Shown here piece after piece: positions 1 through 8,971 of a stretch of 39,483 bases of DNA. The translations under genes and the position numbers were made by a program. The notes below the pieces were generated by a model. That model worked only from the letters and a program-made list of their open reading frames with translations, was not told the origin of the DNA and made no database searches. How positions within the stretch are numbered: the stretch's first letter is position 1; every line of letters begins with the position of its first letter. The stretch is from Planctomycetaceae bacterium (GTDB lineage: Bacteria > Planctomycetota > Planctomycetia > Pirellulales > UBA1268): positions 1 to 39,483 of the forward strand of contig CANFQO010000023.1 in the NCBI GenBank assembly GCA_947449135.1, written 5' to 3'.

Positions 1-176
1 TGGTGTGCGGCCTGAATGCTGGAAAGGAGTTGCGACCGCCCAGCTTGGCACACGCGGCCGCCGGCACACAATGCCGCAAGCTTTCGGAAAGGGGGGCGTG
101 TTTGGGTTTCAGCCTTTTTCTCAAGGCCGGTTAGAATTTCGCCGGTTTCACTCACAGGCAGAGCCGGAGCAACCCC

Positions 177-911
177 TTGAAATACCCGATCATCCTCGCG
201 TCGATGGCACTGGTTCTGATCGCTGTCGGCGTCTCGGCGACTGCGGTTGCTCAGACAGCCCAACTGTCGCCCGCGCCGGCAGCGGCCCCGCCAGCCCCCG
301 GCGACGTCGACCTGGCCAAGAGCCGGGTCTATATCTTCGTCGGCAAGACAGGGCTCGGCCACAACCATGCCGTATCGGGACTCCTTCAGGCGGGGCGGAT
401 TGTGCTCGGAGCAGCTGATCAGGCAGGGATGCTCGTCTTCGATATGCGTTCCTTCACGGCCGACACGACCGAGGCCCGTAAGGCGCTGGGCCTGTCCGGT
501 GAGACCGATGCCTCCACGCAGCAGCAGGTGCAGGCCAACATGACCGGTCCTGACGTGCTCGACGTCGCCAGGCATCCCACCGCCACCTTCCAGATCCGCT
601 CCGCCCTCTCTGCGAAGCAGCAGGTCTCCGGTCGTCCGCCCATCTATGAGCTGCTGGGTACTTTCACGCTGCATGGCGTGGCGAGGGAGGTGATGATCCC
701 CGTGGAGGTCGAGCAACCGGGCGAGTGGCTGCGGCTCCGCGGCATGTTCGTCATCAAGCAGACTGACTTCGGCATGAAGCCCTACAAGAAGCTCGGCGGG
801 GTCGTCGGTGTGGCGGATGAGCTTCGCATCACGGGCAATCTTTTCGTACGGCCCACCCCACCGGGAAGCAGCAGCGCCACGAGGGCTGCTGCCGGAGCAC
901 CGGCCCGATGA
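177..911 (+). CDS. YceI-like exported lipocalin-fold protein
   Basis: 244 aa. An N-terminal signal peptide (Lys2, hydrophobic core to about residue 22, AVAQ-like cleavage site) is followed by a beta-rich YceI-type domain at about residues 50-230. It includes the HNHAVSG stretch near the start of the domain and the late 'MKPYKKLGGVVGVADELRI' region, where YceI proteins have 'R..fGi......v.d.v.i'. YceI proteins are periplasmic lipocalins that bind long isoprenoid or amide lipids; no catalytic role is established. The start is taken as TTG at 177 because a GGAG lies at 166-169 and it gives a complete signal peptide; ATG at 204 would remove the basic N-terminus. Its stop overlaps the next start (ATGA at 908-911), so it is translationally coupled to a methyltransferase. 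Its ligand is unknown; an isoprenoid lipid made or modified by the downstream genes is an inference. Confidence 0.82.
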   Translation: MKYPIILASMALVLIAVGVSATAVAQTAQLSPAPAAAPPAPGDVDLAKSRVYIFVGKTGLGHNHAVSGLLQAGRIVLGAADQAGMLVFDMRSFTADTTEARKALGLSGETDASTQQQVQANMTGPDVLDVARHPTATFQIRSALSAKQQVSGRPPIYELLGTFTLHGVAREVMIPVEVEQPGEWLRLRGMFVIKQTDFGMKPYKKLGGVVGVADELRITGNLFVRPTPPGSSSATRAAAGAPAR

Positions 912-1771
912 TCGAGACCACCTCGGTGGCACAGCGGGCCATCCGCAGCCACTACGATCTCGCGACGCCCTTCTATCGGCTCCTCTGGGGACCACATATC
1001 CACCACGGCCTGTGGTCGGAAGAAGATGCTGCGCGACGGGTGCCGCAGGTGTCGCCACGGGCTGCGCAGGAGCAGCTCACGGACACGCTCGCCGAACTTG
1101 CCGAGATCAACCGTGGCCAGCGGGTGCTCGACATCGGCTGCGGCATGGGCGGTTCGTCGATTCGGCTGGCGCGTCACTACGGCTGCCACGTGACGGGCGT
1201 CACGCTGAGTGGCGTGCAGCGTCGGTGGGCCGCGGCCTCCGCGATGCTGCAGGGAGTGGGTAGGGCAGTGGAGTTTCAGCGTGCCGACGCCGAAGCTGTC
1301 AGGTTTGACGACGCGGCATTCGATGTGGTCTGGAGCATCGAGTGCACGGAGCATCTCTTCGACAAGGCTGCCTTTTTCCAGCAGGTGGGCCGCTGGGTGA
1401 AGCCGGGCGGCCGCGTCGCCATCTGCGCGTGGCTGGCAGCCTGCGATGCCGAACTGCCTGTGAAGAGGCAGCAGGTGGAGGCGGTGTGCGACGCATTTCT
1501 CTGCCCGTCGCTCGGCAGCTTCGACGACTATCGCACGTGGATGACCGATGCCGGACTCATCGTCGAGATCGAGCACGACTGGACGAGTCGAGTGAGTCGC
1601 ACCTGGGAACTCTGCGATCAGCGAGTCAGGCGGTTGGGGCTGCCGTGGCTGGCGGGATTCATCGATCCAGCGCAGCGCGAGTTTCTCCGACACTTCGGCA
1701 CGCTGCTCAGGGCGTATCGCTCGGGAGCGATGCAGTATGGTTGCCTTGTGGCCCGGCGACCGCGGGCCTGA
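908..1771 (+). CDS. SAM-dependent methyltransferase, tocopherol/quinone methyltransferase-like
   Basis: 287 aa class I methyltransferase. The N-terminal segment 'YDLATPFYRLLWGPHIHHG' resembles the gamma-tocopherol/MPBQ methyltransferase family. The SAM-binding motif VLDIGCGMGG lies at residues 73-82, followed by motif II ('VTGVTLS'), an acidic 'ADAEAVRF' and the 'IECTEHLFDK...VKPGGR' post-motifs. The substrate cannot be read from sequence; prenylated quinones, tocopherol-like lipids or small amines are all used by relatives. It is coupled to the YceI gene by a 4-nt overlap and followed after 35 nt by a membrane methyltransferase. The absence of a signal peptide implies a cytoplasmic enzyme, possibly peripherally membrane-bound. 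Confidence 0.85.
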   Translation: MIETTSVAQRAIRSHYDLATPFYRLLWGPHIHHGLWSEEDAARRVPQVSPRAAQEQLTDTLAELAEINRGQRVLDIGCGMGGSSIRLARHYGCHVTGVTLSGVQRRWAAASAMLQGVGRAVEFQRADAEAVRFDDAAFDVVWSIECTEHLFDKAAFFQQVGRWVKPGGRVAICAWLAACDAELPVKRQQVEAVCDAFLCPSLGSFDDYRTWMTDAGLIVEIEHDWTSRVSRTWELCDQRVRRLGLPWLAGFIDPAQREFLRHFGTLLRAYRSGAMQYGCLVARRPRA

Positions 1772-1806
1772 TCAGATTTTCCTCTCTCCACAGGACTGAC
1801 GCACGG

Positions 1807-2616
1807 ATGCGACGCAGCTTGGGAATCCTCTTCGGAGTGGCAACGCACCTCCTGTTTGCGTTCACCGTCTGGCACCTTGTCTGGTTTCTGAAAGGCCCCA
1901 CGACCGCGGCCGACGTGACCGGTGGTGGCGCGTTGGTCAGTCGCGGCGGAACGCCATCGGTCGTTGCTGCCCTCATCATCGACACCCTGCTCGCCGGCGT
2001 CTTTGCCGTGCCCCACAGCGTGCTCCTGTTGCCAGCCGTTCGGTCGCGGCTGGTGAAGGCCGGCATCGCGGGGCCGCTCTACGGATGCTTTTTCTGTGTC
2101 GCGACCTGCCTAACGCTCCTCGTGACGATCTTCTGCTGGCAGCCGCTGATGACAGTCGTGTGGCGGTGGCCGACGCCGCTCGACACCTTCATCGGGTGGG
2201 CGTTCGTCGCCTCGTGGGGAGCGCTCCTCTACAGCCTCCACCTCACGGGCCTGGGCTGGCAGACGGGGTTCACGCCGTGGTGGCGCTGGGTTCGCGGCCA
2301 GCGGTCGCCAGCCCGGCCATTCGTGGCCCAAGGTGTCTACCGGTTTCTGCGACACCCGGTCTATCTCAGCTTCCTGGGGCTTGTATGGTTTGTGCCGGTT
2401 GTGACAATGGATCGAGCGGTTTTGATCGCTGTTTGGACCGTCTACATCTACGTCGGCAGCGTGTTCAAGGACCGCAGACTGCTTTTTTACCTCGGTGATG
2501 AGTATCGTAAATACCAGGCCGAGGTGCCTGGCTACCCGGGCATGCCGATCGGGCCGCTGTCGCGGATCCCGCTGGCTGGCGAGGTACCGCTGGCAACTGC
2601 CCTGACGACATCCTGA
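1807..2616 (+). CDS. mddA: Membrane methyltransferase, MddA/NnrU/isoprenylcysteine methyltransferase superfamily
   Basis: 269 aa with about five to six transmembrane segments. The C-terminal family signature is clear: VYRFLRHPVYL around residues 178-187 and FYLGDEYRKYQAEVP at 227-241, the SAM-binding end of the isoprenylcysteine carboxyl methyltransferase/phospholipid methyltransferase fold. 'VPHS' at 68-71 matches the conserved HS of NnrU/MddA proteins. MddA methylates methanethiol to dimethylsulfide; I cannot exclude another thiol or lipid substrate. The reading frame is open far upstream, but that part overlaps the preceding methyltransferase in another frame, so ATG 1807 is the likely start. 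It lies 43-52 nt before the RND gene and probably belongs to the same operon. Confidence 0.75.
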   Translation: MRRSLGILFGVATHLLFAFTVWHLVWFLKGPTTAADVTGGGALVSRGGTPSVVAALIIDTLLAGVFAVPHSVLLLPAVRSRLVKAGIAGPLYGCFFCVATCLTLLVTIFCWQPLMTVVWRWPTPLDTFIGWAFVASWGALLYSLHLTGLGWQTGFTPWWRWVRGQRSPARPFVAQGVYRFLRHPVYLSFLGLVWFVPVVTMDRAVLIAVWTVYIYVGSVFKDRRLLFYLGDEYRKYQAEVPGYPGMPIGPLSRIPLAGEVPLATALTTS

Positions 2617-2668
2617 CGCCACCCTGATTCCGACCCGATTCCCTTTCCGGACCGAGCCGTTGCCCAAC

Positions 2669-4966
2669 ATGGATGTGTCTGACGGCACCACCCCCGAGGC
2701 CCCGGAAAGGCCGCGCTGGACCCGCTGGTTCGTCTTGAGCGTCTGCACGCTCGCCCTGATGGCAGCCGCTGCGCCGTTGATCGCGTTCTCAGCGTTCAAT
2801 GTGCTCTCTGTGGAGGCGACGACGCCGATCGATTGGGTTCCGCTGCGATTCGCGCCGCGGCAGGCCTACCAGGAATTTGTCAAAGAATTCGAGAGCGGTG
2901 ACGTGGTGGTGGTCTCGTGGCCGGGTTGTGAACTCGGGTCGCCAGGGCTCGCCCGGTTGGTTGAGGCCGCCACCGGAGACAAGTCGCCCCGTGATCGGCA
3001 GGGCCGTCCTTGGTTTGAGGGGATCGCCACGGGCTCGACCGTGCTCGACCGTCTGATCGAACCGCCTCTATCGCTCGATCGCGAGACGGCCGTCGAGCGG
3101 CTCACGGGTGTGCTCGTCGGGCCGGACGGCAAGACGACACTGGCGGTGATCGGGTTCACTCCGGAGGGGTTGGCGGATCGCAAGCATGCGGTGGCCTGGA
3201 TCAGGAATACCATCCGACAGACGGCCATGATCGACGACGATGCCGTGCACATGGCCGGCCCTGTGATCGACAACGTGTCGGTCGATGTCGCCAGCAACGA
3301 TTCGCTCGATACCTACGCGGCCCCGGCGGCGTTGCTCATCCTGCTGCTCACGTGGTGGTCGCTCAAGTCGTTTGGCTATGCCTGCTTGGTGTTCCTCGTG
3401 TCGCTGTGGTGCGTGGGACTGGCGTTCGCCACGATGTATATCTGGGGCGACCGGATGAATCCCGTGCTGATCGTGATGCCGGTGCTGGTGCTCGCGCTCG
3501 GCGTGTCGGGCGGCATCCACCTCGTCAACTACCTCGTCGAATCGCTCGCCGCGGGAGGCAGACGCGGCGCCGCGTCGAGGGCCATTCGCCTCGGCTGGCT
3601 GCCCTGCCTGTTGTCGGCCGGCACCACTGCGATCGGTCTGGCGTCGCTGGTCGTGAGCGAACTGGAGCCAATCCGTGCGTTTGGATTCCACGCCTCGATC
3701 GCCGTGATGGCCACGCTGATATCGCTGTTTCTCGTCGTGCCCGGTGTCTTCGAGCGGTGGCCGATCCGAGACCGCCGTCTGCAGTCCCACCAAGAAGCGG
3801 CAGCGGGCTCGGGCCATGGAGGTGGATTCACCCAGGGATTTGCCGCATTCTGTATCCGCTTTTCGCCTGCGATCGTGCTGGTCTTCTTCGCGGCAATGGT
3901 CGGCACGGCAGCGGGCGTGCCCGGCATTCGCACCTCGGTCCGCATCGACACACTCTTTCCGCCGGAGAGTCGCGTGATCAGCGACTATCGCTGGATCGAG
4001 GAGCACATCGGACCGCTGGTGCCGATCGAGGTGATGCTGGAGTTTGCCAAGGATTCGCCGTTGCCACCGGCGGAGCGGTTGGCGCTCCTCGAACGCGTGG
4101 CCGACCGGCTTGGGGAAGCGGTGGACGCAAGCACGGTTATGTCCGCCGCCCTGTTCATGCCCGACACCCCTCAGGGCTCGGGACCGCTCGCGTCGGCACG
4201 GCGACGGGTGGTGGCCAAGAAGTTGGAACGTAGCCTCGTCGCTATCGACGACATGAAATACATCCGCAATCGCGAGGGCGGACAACTCTGGCGAGCGACT
4301 GCTCGGATCTCGGCGCTCCGCGACGTGGATTACGGCGAGTTGCTCAATCAGGTGCGAGCAGACATCGCTCCGATCATTGCCGAGGCAGGAGGCGAGGCCC
4401 GCGGCATCAGCGTTGCCTGCACCGGCATCATGCCGCTGGTGCACGCCATCCAGAACACGCTGCTCTCCGACCTGTTTACAAGCTTTCTGTCGGCCTGTGC
4501 GCTCATTTTAGTGGTGATGATGATCGTGGAACGTGGCGTGTTCGCGGGGCTCGTCGCGATGATCAGCAACGTCTTTCCGATGATCCTGATGTTTGGATTT
4601 CTCGGCTGGACACGGACGCCTCTCGACATCGGCAGCGTGATGACCGCGTCGATCGCGCTCGGCATGGCGATCGATGGCACGCTGCACTTCCTCACCTTTT
4701 TCCGCCGATCCATCGATTCCGGCCTTGAACCCCCCGCGGCGGTCCATGCGGCGTTTGAGCACTGCGCCGCCGCCATGACCGAAAGCACGGTGGTCTGTGC
4801 CCTCGGCATCCTCATCTTCTCGCTCAGTTCCTTCGCGCCGACGAGCCGCTTTTCATGGATGCTCGCGCTCTTGATGCTGGCGGCGCTGGCCGGCGATCTC
4901 GTGCTGCTGCCAGCGATGCTGGTGGGACCTCTGGGCCGCTGCTTCAAGCGGCGACACGCGTCCTAG
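2669..4966 (+). CDS. RND superfamily / MMPL-type lipid exporter
   Basis: 765 aa from ATG 2669; TTG 2660 is an alternative start. The architecture is the RND duplication in one chain: TM1 near residues 20-45, an extracytoplasmic loop to about 210, a block of TM helices ('LLILLLTWWSLKSFGY...', '...LALGVSGGIHLVNYLVESL'), then a second half with TM, a large loop and five more TMs ending '...LAGDLVLLPAMLVG'. This is the plan of MMPL/HpnN proteins, which move hydrophobic molecules (mycolipids, hopanoids, siderophores) out of the inner membrane using proton flux. 'LGVSGGIH' and 'LGMAIDGTLHFLTFF' are the two symmetry-related TM4-like segments. It ends an operon with lipid-binding and methyltransferase genes, supporting but not proving a lipid substrate. 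Its stop codon overlaps the convergent regulator's stop in a single CTAG. Confidence 0.85.
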   Translation: MDVSDGTTPEAPERPRWTRWFVLSVCTLALMAAAAPLIAFSAFNVLSVEATTPIDWVPLRFAPRQAYQEFVKEFESGDVVVVSWPGCELGSPGLARLVEAATGDKSPRDRQGRPWFEGIATGSTVLDRLIEPPLSLDRETAVERLTGVLVGPDGKTTLAVIGFTPEGLADRKHAVAWIRNTIRQTAMIDDDAVHMAGPVIDNVSVDVASNDSLDTYAAPAALLILLLTWWSLKSFGYACLVFLVSLWCVGLAFATMYIWGDRMNPVLIVMPVLVLALGVSGGIHLVNYLVESLAAGGRRGAASRAIRLGWLPCLLSAGTTAIGLASLVVSELEPIRAFGFHASIAVMATLISLFLVVPGVFERWPIRDRRLQSHQEAAAGSGHGGGFTQGFAAFCIRFSPAIVLVFFAAMVGTAAGVPGIRTSVRIDTLFPPESRVISDYRWIEEHIGPLVPIEVMLEFAKDSPLPPAERLALLERVADRLGEAVDASTVMSAALFMPDTPQGSGPLASARRRVVAKKLERSLVAIDDMKYIRNREGGQLWRATARISALRDVDYGELLNQVRADIAPIIAEAGGEARGISVACTGIMPLVHAIQNTLLSDLFTSFLSACALILVVMMIVERGVFAGLVAMISNVFPMILMFGFLGWTRTPLDIGSVMTASIALGMAIDGTLHFLTFFRRSIDSGLEPPAAVHAAFEHCAAAMTESTVVCALGILIFSLSSFAPTSRFSWMLALLMLAALAGDLVLLPAMLVGPLGRCFKRRHAS

Positions 4967-5607
4967 CCGAGCCCGTGGCGGATGGCCCAGACGGCAGCCT
5001 GCGTGCGATCGCCGACGGAGAGTTTGCGGAGCAGATTCTGCATGTGCTCCTTGACTGTCTCGATGGAGATTTCGAGTGGATCGGCAATCTCCTGATTGGA
5101 GAGCCCCAGTGCCACGAGCCTCAACACCTGTGTCTCCCGGGGCGTCAACGGCACCTCGATGTCGTCGGGCACCGTTTTGTTTGCCATTGAAGTGGCCATC
5201 CGACGGAACTCCCCGGATCGCGAGGGGGGCGTGCCCTGTGCGGCATTGGTGACCGAGTCGATCAGTTCCTGTCGAGACACTGTTTTCAGGATGTAGTCAT
5301 GGGCGCCGGCCGAGATCGCACGGGCGATGTAGGTGGAACTGTCAAACGCAGAGAACATTACGGTGTGGCTCGTCGGGGCAGCCTCGCGGATCTTCCTGAT
5401 CGCGTCGATTCCATCGCCGGAGTCGAGTCGGACATCGAGCAGCACGACGTCGGGCTGGAGTTTGCGGGCAAGCTTCACGGCCTCGTCGGCATCCGGTGTC
5501 TCCCCGACGATCCGCACGCCGGAGTCTTTGAAGACGCTCGCCAGCCCCTGACGGACGACGGCGTGGTCTTCGACGACCAGCAAGGTGATTGGGGAGGACG
5601 TTGGCAT
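4963..5607 (-). CDS. NarL/LuxR-type response regulator
   Basis: 214 aa. The receiver domain at residues 7-125 has an acidic pocket (E13-D14), phospho-acceptor D58 in 'VVLLDVRLDSGDG', the 'MFSAFD' Ser/Thr region and 'YILKTVS' with the conserved Lys. The LuxR-type HTH is at about 155-200 ('LTPRETQVLRLVALGLSNQEI...ETVKEHMQNLLRKLSV'). It binds DNA as a phosphorylation-controlled transcription factor. No histidine kinase is adjacent, so it is an orphan in this window. I chose ATG at 5607: the frame is open further upstream but encodes no recognisable sequence before the receiver domain. Upstream lies an imperfect inverted repeat (AATCCCC-CC-GGGGATT, 5663-5678) that could be an operator. The gene is convergent with the RND gene and divergent from the RluA gene. 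Confidence 0.9.
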   Translation of the reverse strand: MPTSSPITLLVVEDHAVVRQGLASVFKDSGVRIVGETPDADEAVKLARKLQPDVVLLDVRLDSGDGIDAIRKIREAAPTSHTVMFSAFDSSTYIARAISAGAHDYILKTVSRQELIDSVTNAAQGTPPSRSGEFRRMATSMANKTVPDDIEVPLTPRETQVLRLVALGLSNQEIADPLEISIETVKEHMQNLLRKLSVGDRTQAAVWAIRHGLG

Positions 5608-5792
5608 GGGAAACGGTCTCGTGGAGGGGGCGCGGCCCAGGCTGCGGCTGAAACGAGGAGGCAATCCCCCCGGGGATTCTTTCCAAAGGAGTATAACAAT
5701 GAGAGTCGTAGGAAAAAGATCGTGCCCTGGAGACGCCTGGCGGGTGTTCCGCCGCGTTTTGAAGCCAGGGTGTGACCAAAGCCGCAACGTCC

Positions 5793-6596
5793 ATGACCAA
5801 TCTGACTGTCCAGACGCCGTACGTGATCCGGGACGCGTCCGGCGTGATCGCGGTCTGGAAGCCCGCTGGGTTGGCGACGCAGGCGCCGCCGGGGATTCCG
5901 TCGACGGAGTCGTGGCTGCGGCGACACCTCTACGGTGAATCGCCCAGTGGCTATCTCGGCGTGCCGCACCGACTCGATCGCGGAGTGTCGGGGGTGCTGC
6001 TCTTCGCGGGCACGCCGCGGGCGGCGCGGCAGCTCTCGCGGCAGTTTGAGCGGCGGCAGGTCCAGAAGGCCTATCTGGCGATCGTGGACGGCAGCAAGGC
6101 GGCCCGCGAGACGATCGATGGACTCGTGCGGGCGCGGCGGGCTCACGACATTGGTCCCAGCGACGACCGGTCGCTTGGAGTCGTCACCTGGCGCGACATG
6201 GTGGAGAAAATTCCCGACGAGGCCCGCGCGAGAATCGTGCCGGCCGGCGTGGTGGGCGGCCGCGAGGCGGTGACGCTCGCGAGGCTCTGCAGTCACCTGC
6301 CCCCAGACAGGCTGCTCTTGGAACTCTCGCCCGTGACGGGACGGATGCATCAGCTGCGGCTGCAGGCGGCTGCCCGTGGCCTGCCGGTGGTGGGAGACGA
6401 TCTCTATGGTATGGCCGATGCGGCGTGGACGGCTTCGGTGCTGAGGGGAACAGGCAGCAGCACGGAGGATGACGATCCGCGGATGCGGCCGATCGCGTTG
6501 CACGCCAGTCGGATCACGTATACCGACCCCGACACTGGCGACGAGGCGACCGTCGAGGCGGCGTTGCCGGACCATTGGCCGGAGTCGGCACGGTGA
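5793..6596 (+). CDS. RluA-family RNA pseudouridine synthase
   Basis: 267 aa from ATG 5793; GTG 5772 is a possible earlier start. It isomerises uridine to pseudouridine in rRNA or tRNA. The family hallmarks are 'VIAVWKPAGLATQ' (about 18-30), the catalytic motif HRLDRGVSG at 59-67 with Asp62 as the nucleophile, 'RQVQKAYLAIV' and the C-terminal 'LELSPVTGRMHQLRLQAAARGLPVVGDDLYG'. There is no N-terminal S4 domain, so it is closer to RluA/TruC-type enzymes than RluC/RluD. The target uridine cannot be assigned. It ends 1 nt before the stop of the convergent glycosyltransferase. Confidence 0.9.
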   Translation: MTNLTVQTPYVIRDASGVIAVWKPAGLATQAPPGIPSTESWLRRHLYGESPSGYLGVPHRLDRGVSGVLLFAGTPRAARQLSRQFERRQVQKAYLAIVDGSKAARETIDGLVRARRAHDIGPSDDRSLGVVTWRDMVEKIPDEARARIVPAGVVGGREAVTLARLCSHLPPDRLLLELSPVTGRMHQLRLQAAARGLPVVGDDLYGMADAAWTASVLRGTGSSTEDDDPRMRPIALHASRITYTDPDTGDEATVEAALPDHWPESAR

Positions 6597-6597
6597 A

Positions 6598-8937
6598 TCA
6601 CGGCCCGTCGATCCAGCCGGCGTGCGTCAGCCACTGCTGAAGCCAGGGCGTCGTCCATGGACTCCAGGTGGGAAAGGCGACCGAGATCACCGACAGCCCA
6701 AGTAGGGACAGCGCGAGCACGCGGCCCATGCGACCTCCGGCCAACCTGTCGGCAGCAGGTACGGCGGCCATCACCCACAGTGGCGCCAGCCAGAACGCCC
6801 AGCGAAACCCACTCGATGTGCCGCCATAGTTGCGGTCGAGCTGAGGTCGCGACAGATAAAAAGCGATCACCACCAGCGACACAAGCCCGATCGCCCAGGC
6901 GATCCGCTGCTGGCCGGCCATGCCCAGATCGTCAGCCTGCCCGCCACGCAGCCCCTGTCCCTGTCGTCGTCGACCTGCTGAAGCAGCCAGCATTCCGATC
7001 CCGGGAATGGCGAGCAGCCAGGCGGGCGTGAGGGAGAAGATGCCGTGATGGCCGACGAGTGCGTGCCATGCATAGGTGGCCGCAGATGGCTCGCCGCGAT
7101 CCACTCCCTGCGGCTTCTTCCAATAGCTCGTCAGCAGCTTGCCGTTCGAGAGGCGGAGTGAGTAGTCGTACCAGTTATCGGGGTTCCACGATTCGCCGTC
7201 GCGGAGCACGACGCCCGCCGGCAACGGTCGAGCTGCGGCGGCACGGTGGGCGTAGGGAGGAGAGATCGTGCCGTGGGCCAGCCAGTTGGTGGACAATGCC
7301 GCGGCGGCCACGATCAACACTGCCGGCACGGTGGCGGTGAGCGCGCGGCGCAGGTCGCAGGAGGCCAGAATCCCAACCACGGCGGCTAGCCAGGCGAGCG
7401 CCGGCAGTTCAAAGGCTGCCGCCAGCGCCGCGGTGGCCCCGGCCGCAGCGAAGCCGGCATGCGAGCGGAGCCCGTCGACGGCGATGCGATGCGCGAACCA
7501 GGCGCTGGCTGCCGTGCAGGCCGCCGCGGGGACATGGTTGGTGAGCACCACGGCGAACGTGTTGAGCAGCGTGCCTCCGGCCGCCAGCCCCGCCGCCCAG
7601 AGGCGGCCCCAATCGCTGGTTCCGATCCGGTCGATCAGCCGAAACGTGAACACCATGAAGAGTGCCAGCGGCACAAGTCCGTAGAGCACCATCAGGGAAC
7701 GTCCCAGTTCGAAAGGATGGTCGCCCAGGGTCCAGCCGGTAAGCCTGTTCAGCAGCCAATAGGGGGCGGCGCAGAGCACGGAAAGCAGCGGTGGCTTGCT
7801 GGAATAGAGCCGCAGGCTGCCGGAGGCATCGGGATGAACGACGGCGTCGATCGTGTCCCAGCCCGGCTCCACGACAAGATCGTCAATCGCGAACGTGCCT
7901 CGCTCCACGAGCGACCGGATCGTCAGCCAGCGGCTGCGGTCGTTACCCGAGAGGAAAGGCCGAATGAGCCGCTTCTCCTGTTCGATCGTCGCCCTGATCG
8001 CCGCCACATCGGGCGCTTCGCCGGTTGCCTGGACCTTGGCGACCGCGTCGGCGACCAGTTTCTTTTCGAGGCCGATCCGATCGACGCTGGCGACCGCGCC
8101 GATGCGGCCAAGCAGCGAGGCCAGTGCCATCGTGGCGAGAAGTGCATACACGCCATGCCGCAGGCGGGACCGCGAGTCACACCGGCGGGGAACTGCGAGC
8201 GGACGGACCTTGCCCCAGACCCGCGCCGCCACGCGGGTGAGATCGAAGAGCCCGTGGAAGAACCGGGCGATCCCATATTTGGAATTCCCGAGGGTTCGCG
8301 GCCGGTGGTGGACCGGGAATTCGACGACGCGGAATCCCTCCGCTGCAGCCAGCACCGGCAGGAATCGATGCATACCCTCGGTCAGTTCCAGCCTGCGCAT
8401 CACGTCGCGACGAAAGGCCTTGAGGCCGCAGTTGTGATCGTGGAGCCACAGGCCGGTGAACAGCCCGACGAGCCAGTTGAAAACCCGCGAGGGCATCGTC
8501 TTGTGCCAGGGATCGAGCCGGGGTGTCTTCCAGCCGTTGACGAAGTCGGCTCGGCCGGCCTGCGCAGCGGAGCCGCTGCCGGTCTCTGGATCATCCTTAC
8601 TGAGCAGGCTGAGCATCCGCGGGATCTCGGCCGGGTCATCCTGCCCATCGCCGTCGAGCATCACGATCCGGTCTGCTTGGCAGCGGGCAAACCCGGCCGC
8701 GAGCGCCGCTGATTTTCCCTGCCCACGCTCAAAGCGGATGCCATGGACCCGTGGGTCGGTCGCTTCGATCGTCTCAATCTCCGCCCCCGATCCGTCGGTC
8801 GAACCGTCGTCAACAAGGAACAGTTCCCAGGGGAGGCCCGCGGTGTCGAGTGACGTGCGGATCTCGGCGACGAGCGGGGTGATGTTGCCCGCCTCATCTC
8901 GCACGGGAACGACAAGCGATACGACGGGCGTGGTCAT
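6598..8937 (-). CDS. GT2 glycosyltransferase fused to a GT-C-like membrane domain
   Basis: 779 aa. Residues 1 to about 245 form a DPM1/GtrB-like GT2 domain: 'VSLVVPVRDEAGNI', 'LVDDGSTDGS', 'MLDGDGQDDP' with the metal-binding acidic residues, and the 'HDHNCGLKAFRRDV' acceptor region. Such enzymes charge a polyprenyl phosphate with a sugar. From about 260 to the end there are eight or more TM helices with a large first extracytoplasmic loop and the segment 'LYSSKPPLLSVLCAAPY', reminiscent of the KPP motif of ArnT/PMT-type GT-C enzymes that use polyprenyl-phosphate sugars. The fusion would place donor synthesis and transfer in one polypeptide; that is inference. ATG 8937 is the start because the GT2 fold begins there. 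The gene is divergent from the AI-2E permease. Confidence 0.82.
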   Translation of the reverse strand: MTTPVVSLVVPVRDEAGNITPLVAEIRTSLDTAGLPWELFLVDDGSTDGSGAEIETIEATDPRVHGIRFERGQGKSAALAAGFARCQADRIVMLDGDGQDDPAEIPRMLSLLSKDDPETGSGSAAQAGRADFVNGWKTPRLDPWHKTMPSRVFNWLVGLFTGLWLHDHNCGLKAFRRDVMRRLELTEGMHRFLPVLAAAEGFRVVEFPVHHRPRTLGNSKYGIARFFHGLFDLTRVAARVWGKVRPLAVPRRCDSRSRLRHGVYALLATMALASLLGRIGAVASVDRIGLEKKLVADAVAKVQATGEAPDVAAIRATIEQEKRLIRPFLSGNDRSRWLTIRSLVERGTFAIDDLVVEPGWDTIDAVVHPDASGSLRLYSSKPPLLSVLCAAPYWLLNRLTGWTLGDHPFELGRSLMVLYGLVPLALFMVFTFRLIDRIGTSDWGRLWAAGLAAGGTLLNTFAVVLTNHVPAAACTAASAWFAHRIAVDGLRSHAGFAAAGATAALAAAFELPALAWLAAVVGILASCDLRRALTATVPAVLIVAAAALSTNWLAHGTISPPYAHRAAAARPLPAGVVLRDGESWNPDNWYDYSLRLSNGKLLTSYWKKPQGVDRGEPSAATYAWHALVGHHGIFSLTPAWLLAIPGIGMLAASAGRRRQGQGLRGGQADDLGMAGQQRIAWAIGLVSLVVIAFYLSRPQLDRNYGGTSSGFRWAFWLAPLWVMAAVPAADRLAGGRMGRVLALSLLGLSVISVAFPTWSPWTTPWLQQWLTHAGWIDGP

Positions 8938-8971
8938 GACAGTCGCAAAGAGGTGGCTGGAGGCAGGGAGA

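Noticed and set aside
3068-4444. 458-aa minus-strand open frame inside the RND exporter gene
   Set aside because: It is opposite a clear RND protein, with His/Arg/Gln-rich composition typical of an antisense shadow in GC-rich DNA.
5685-5938. Small plus-strand gene at ATG 5699 with a good AAAGGAG upstream
   Set aside because: The frame runs into the RluA gene out of frame and has no recognisable sequence. The AAGGAG is probably chance in the leader of the divergent regulator.
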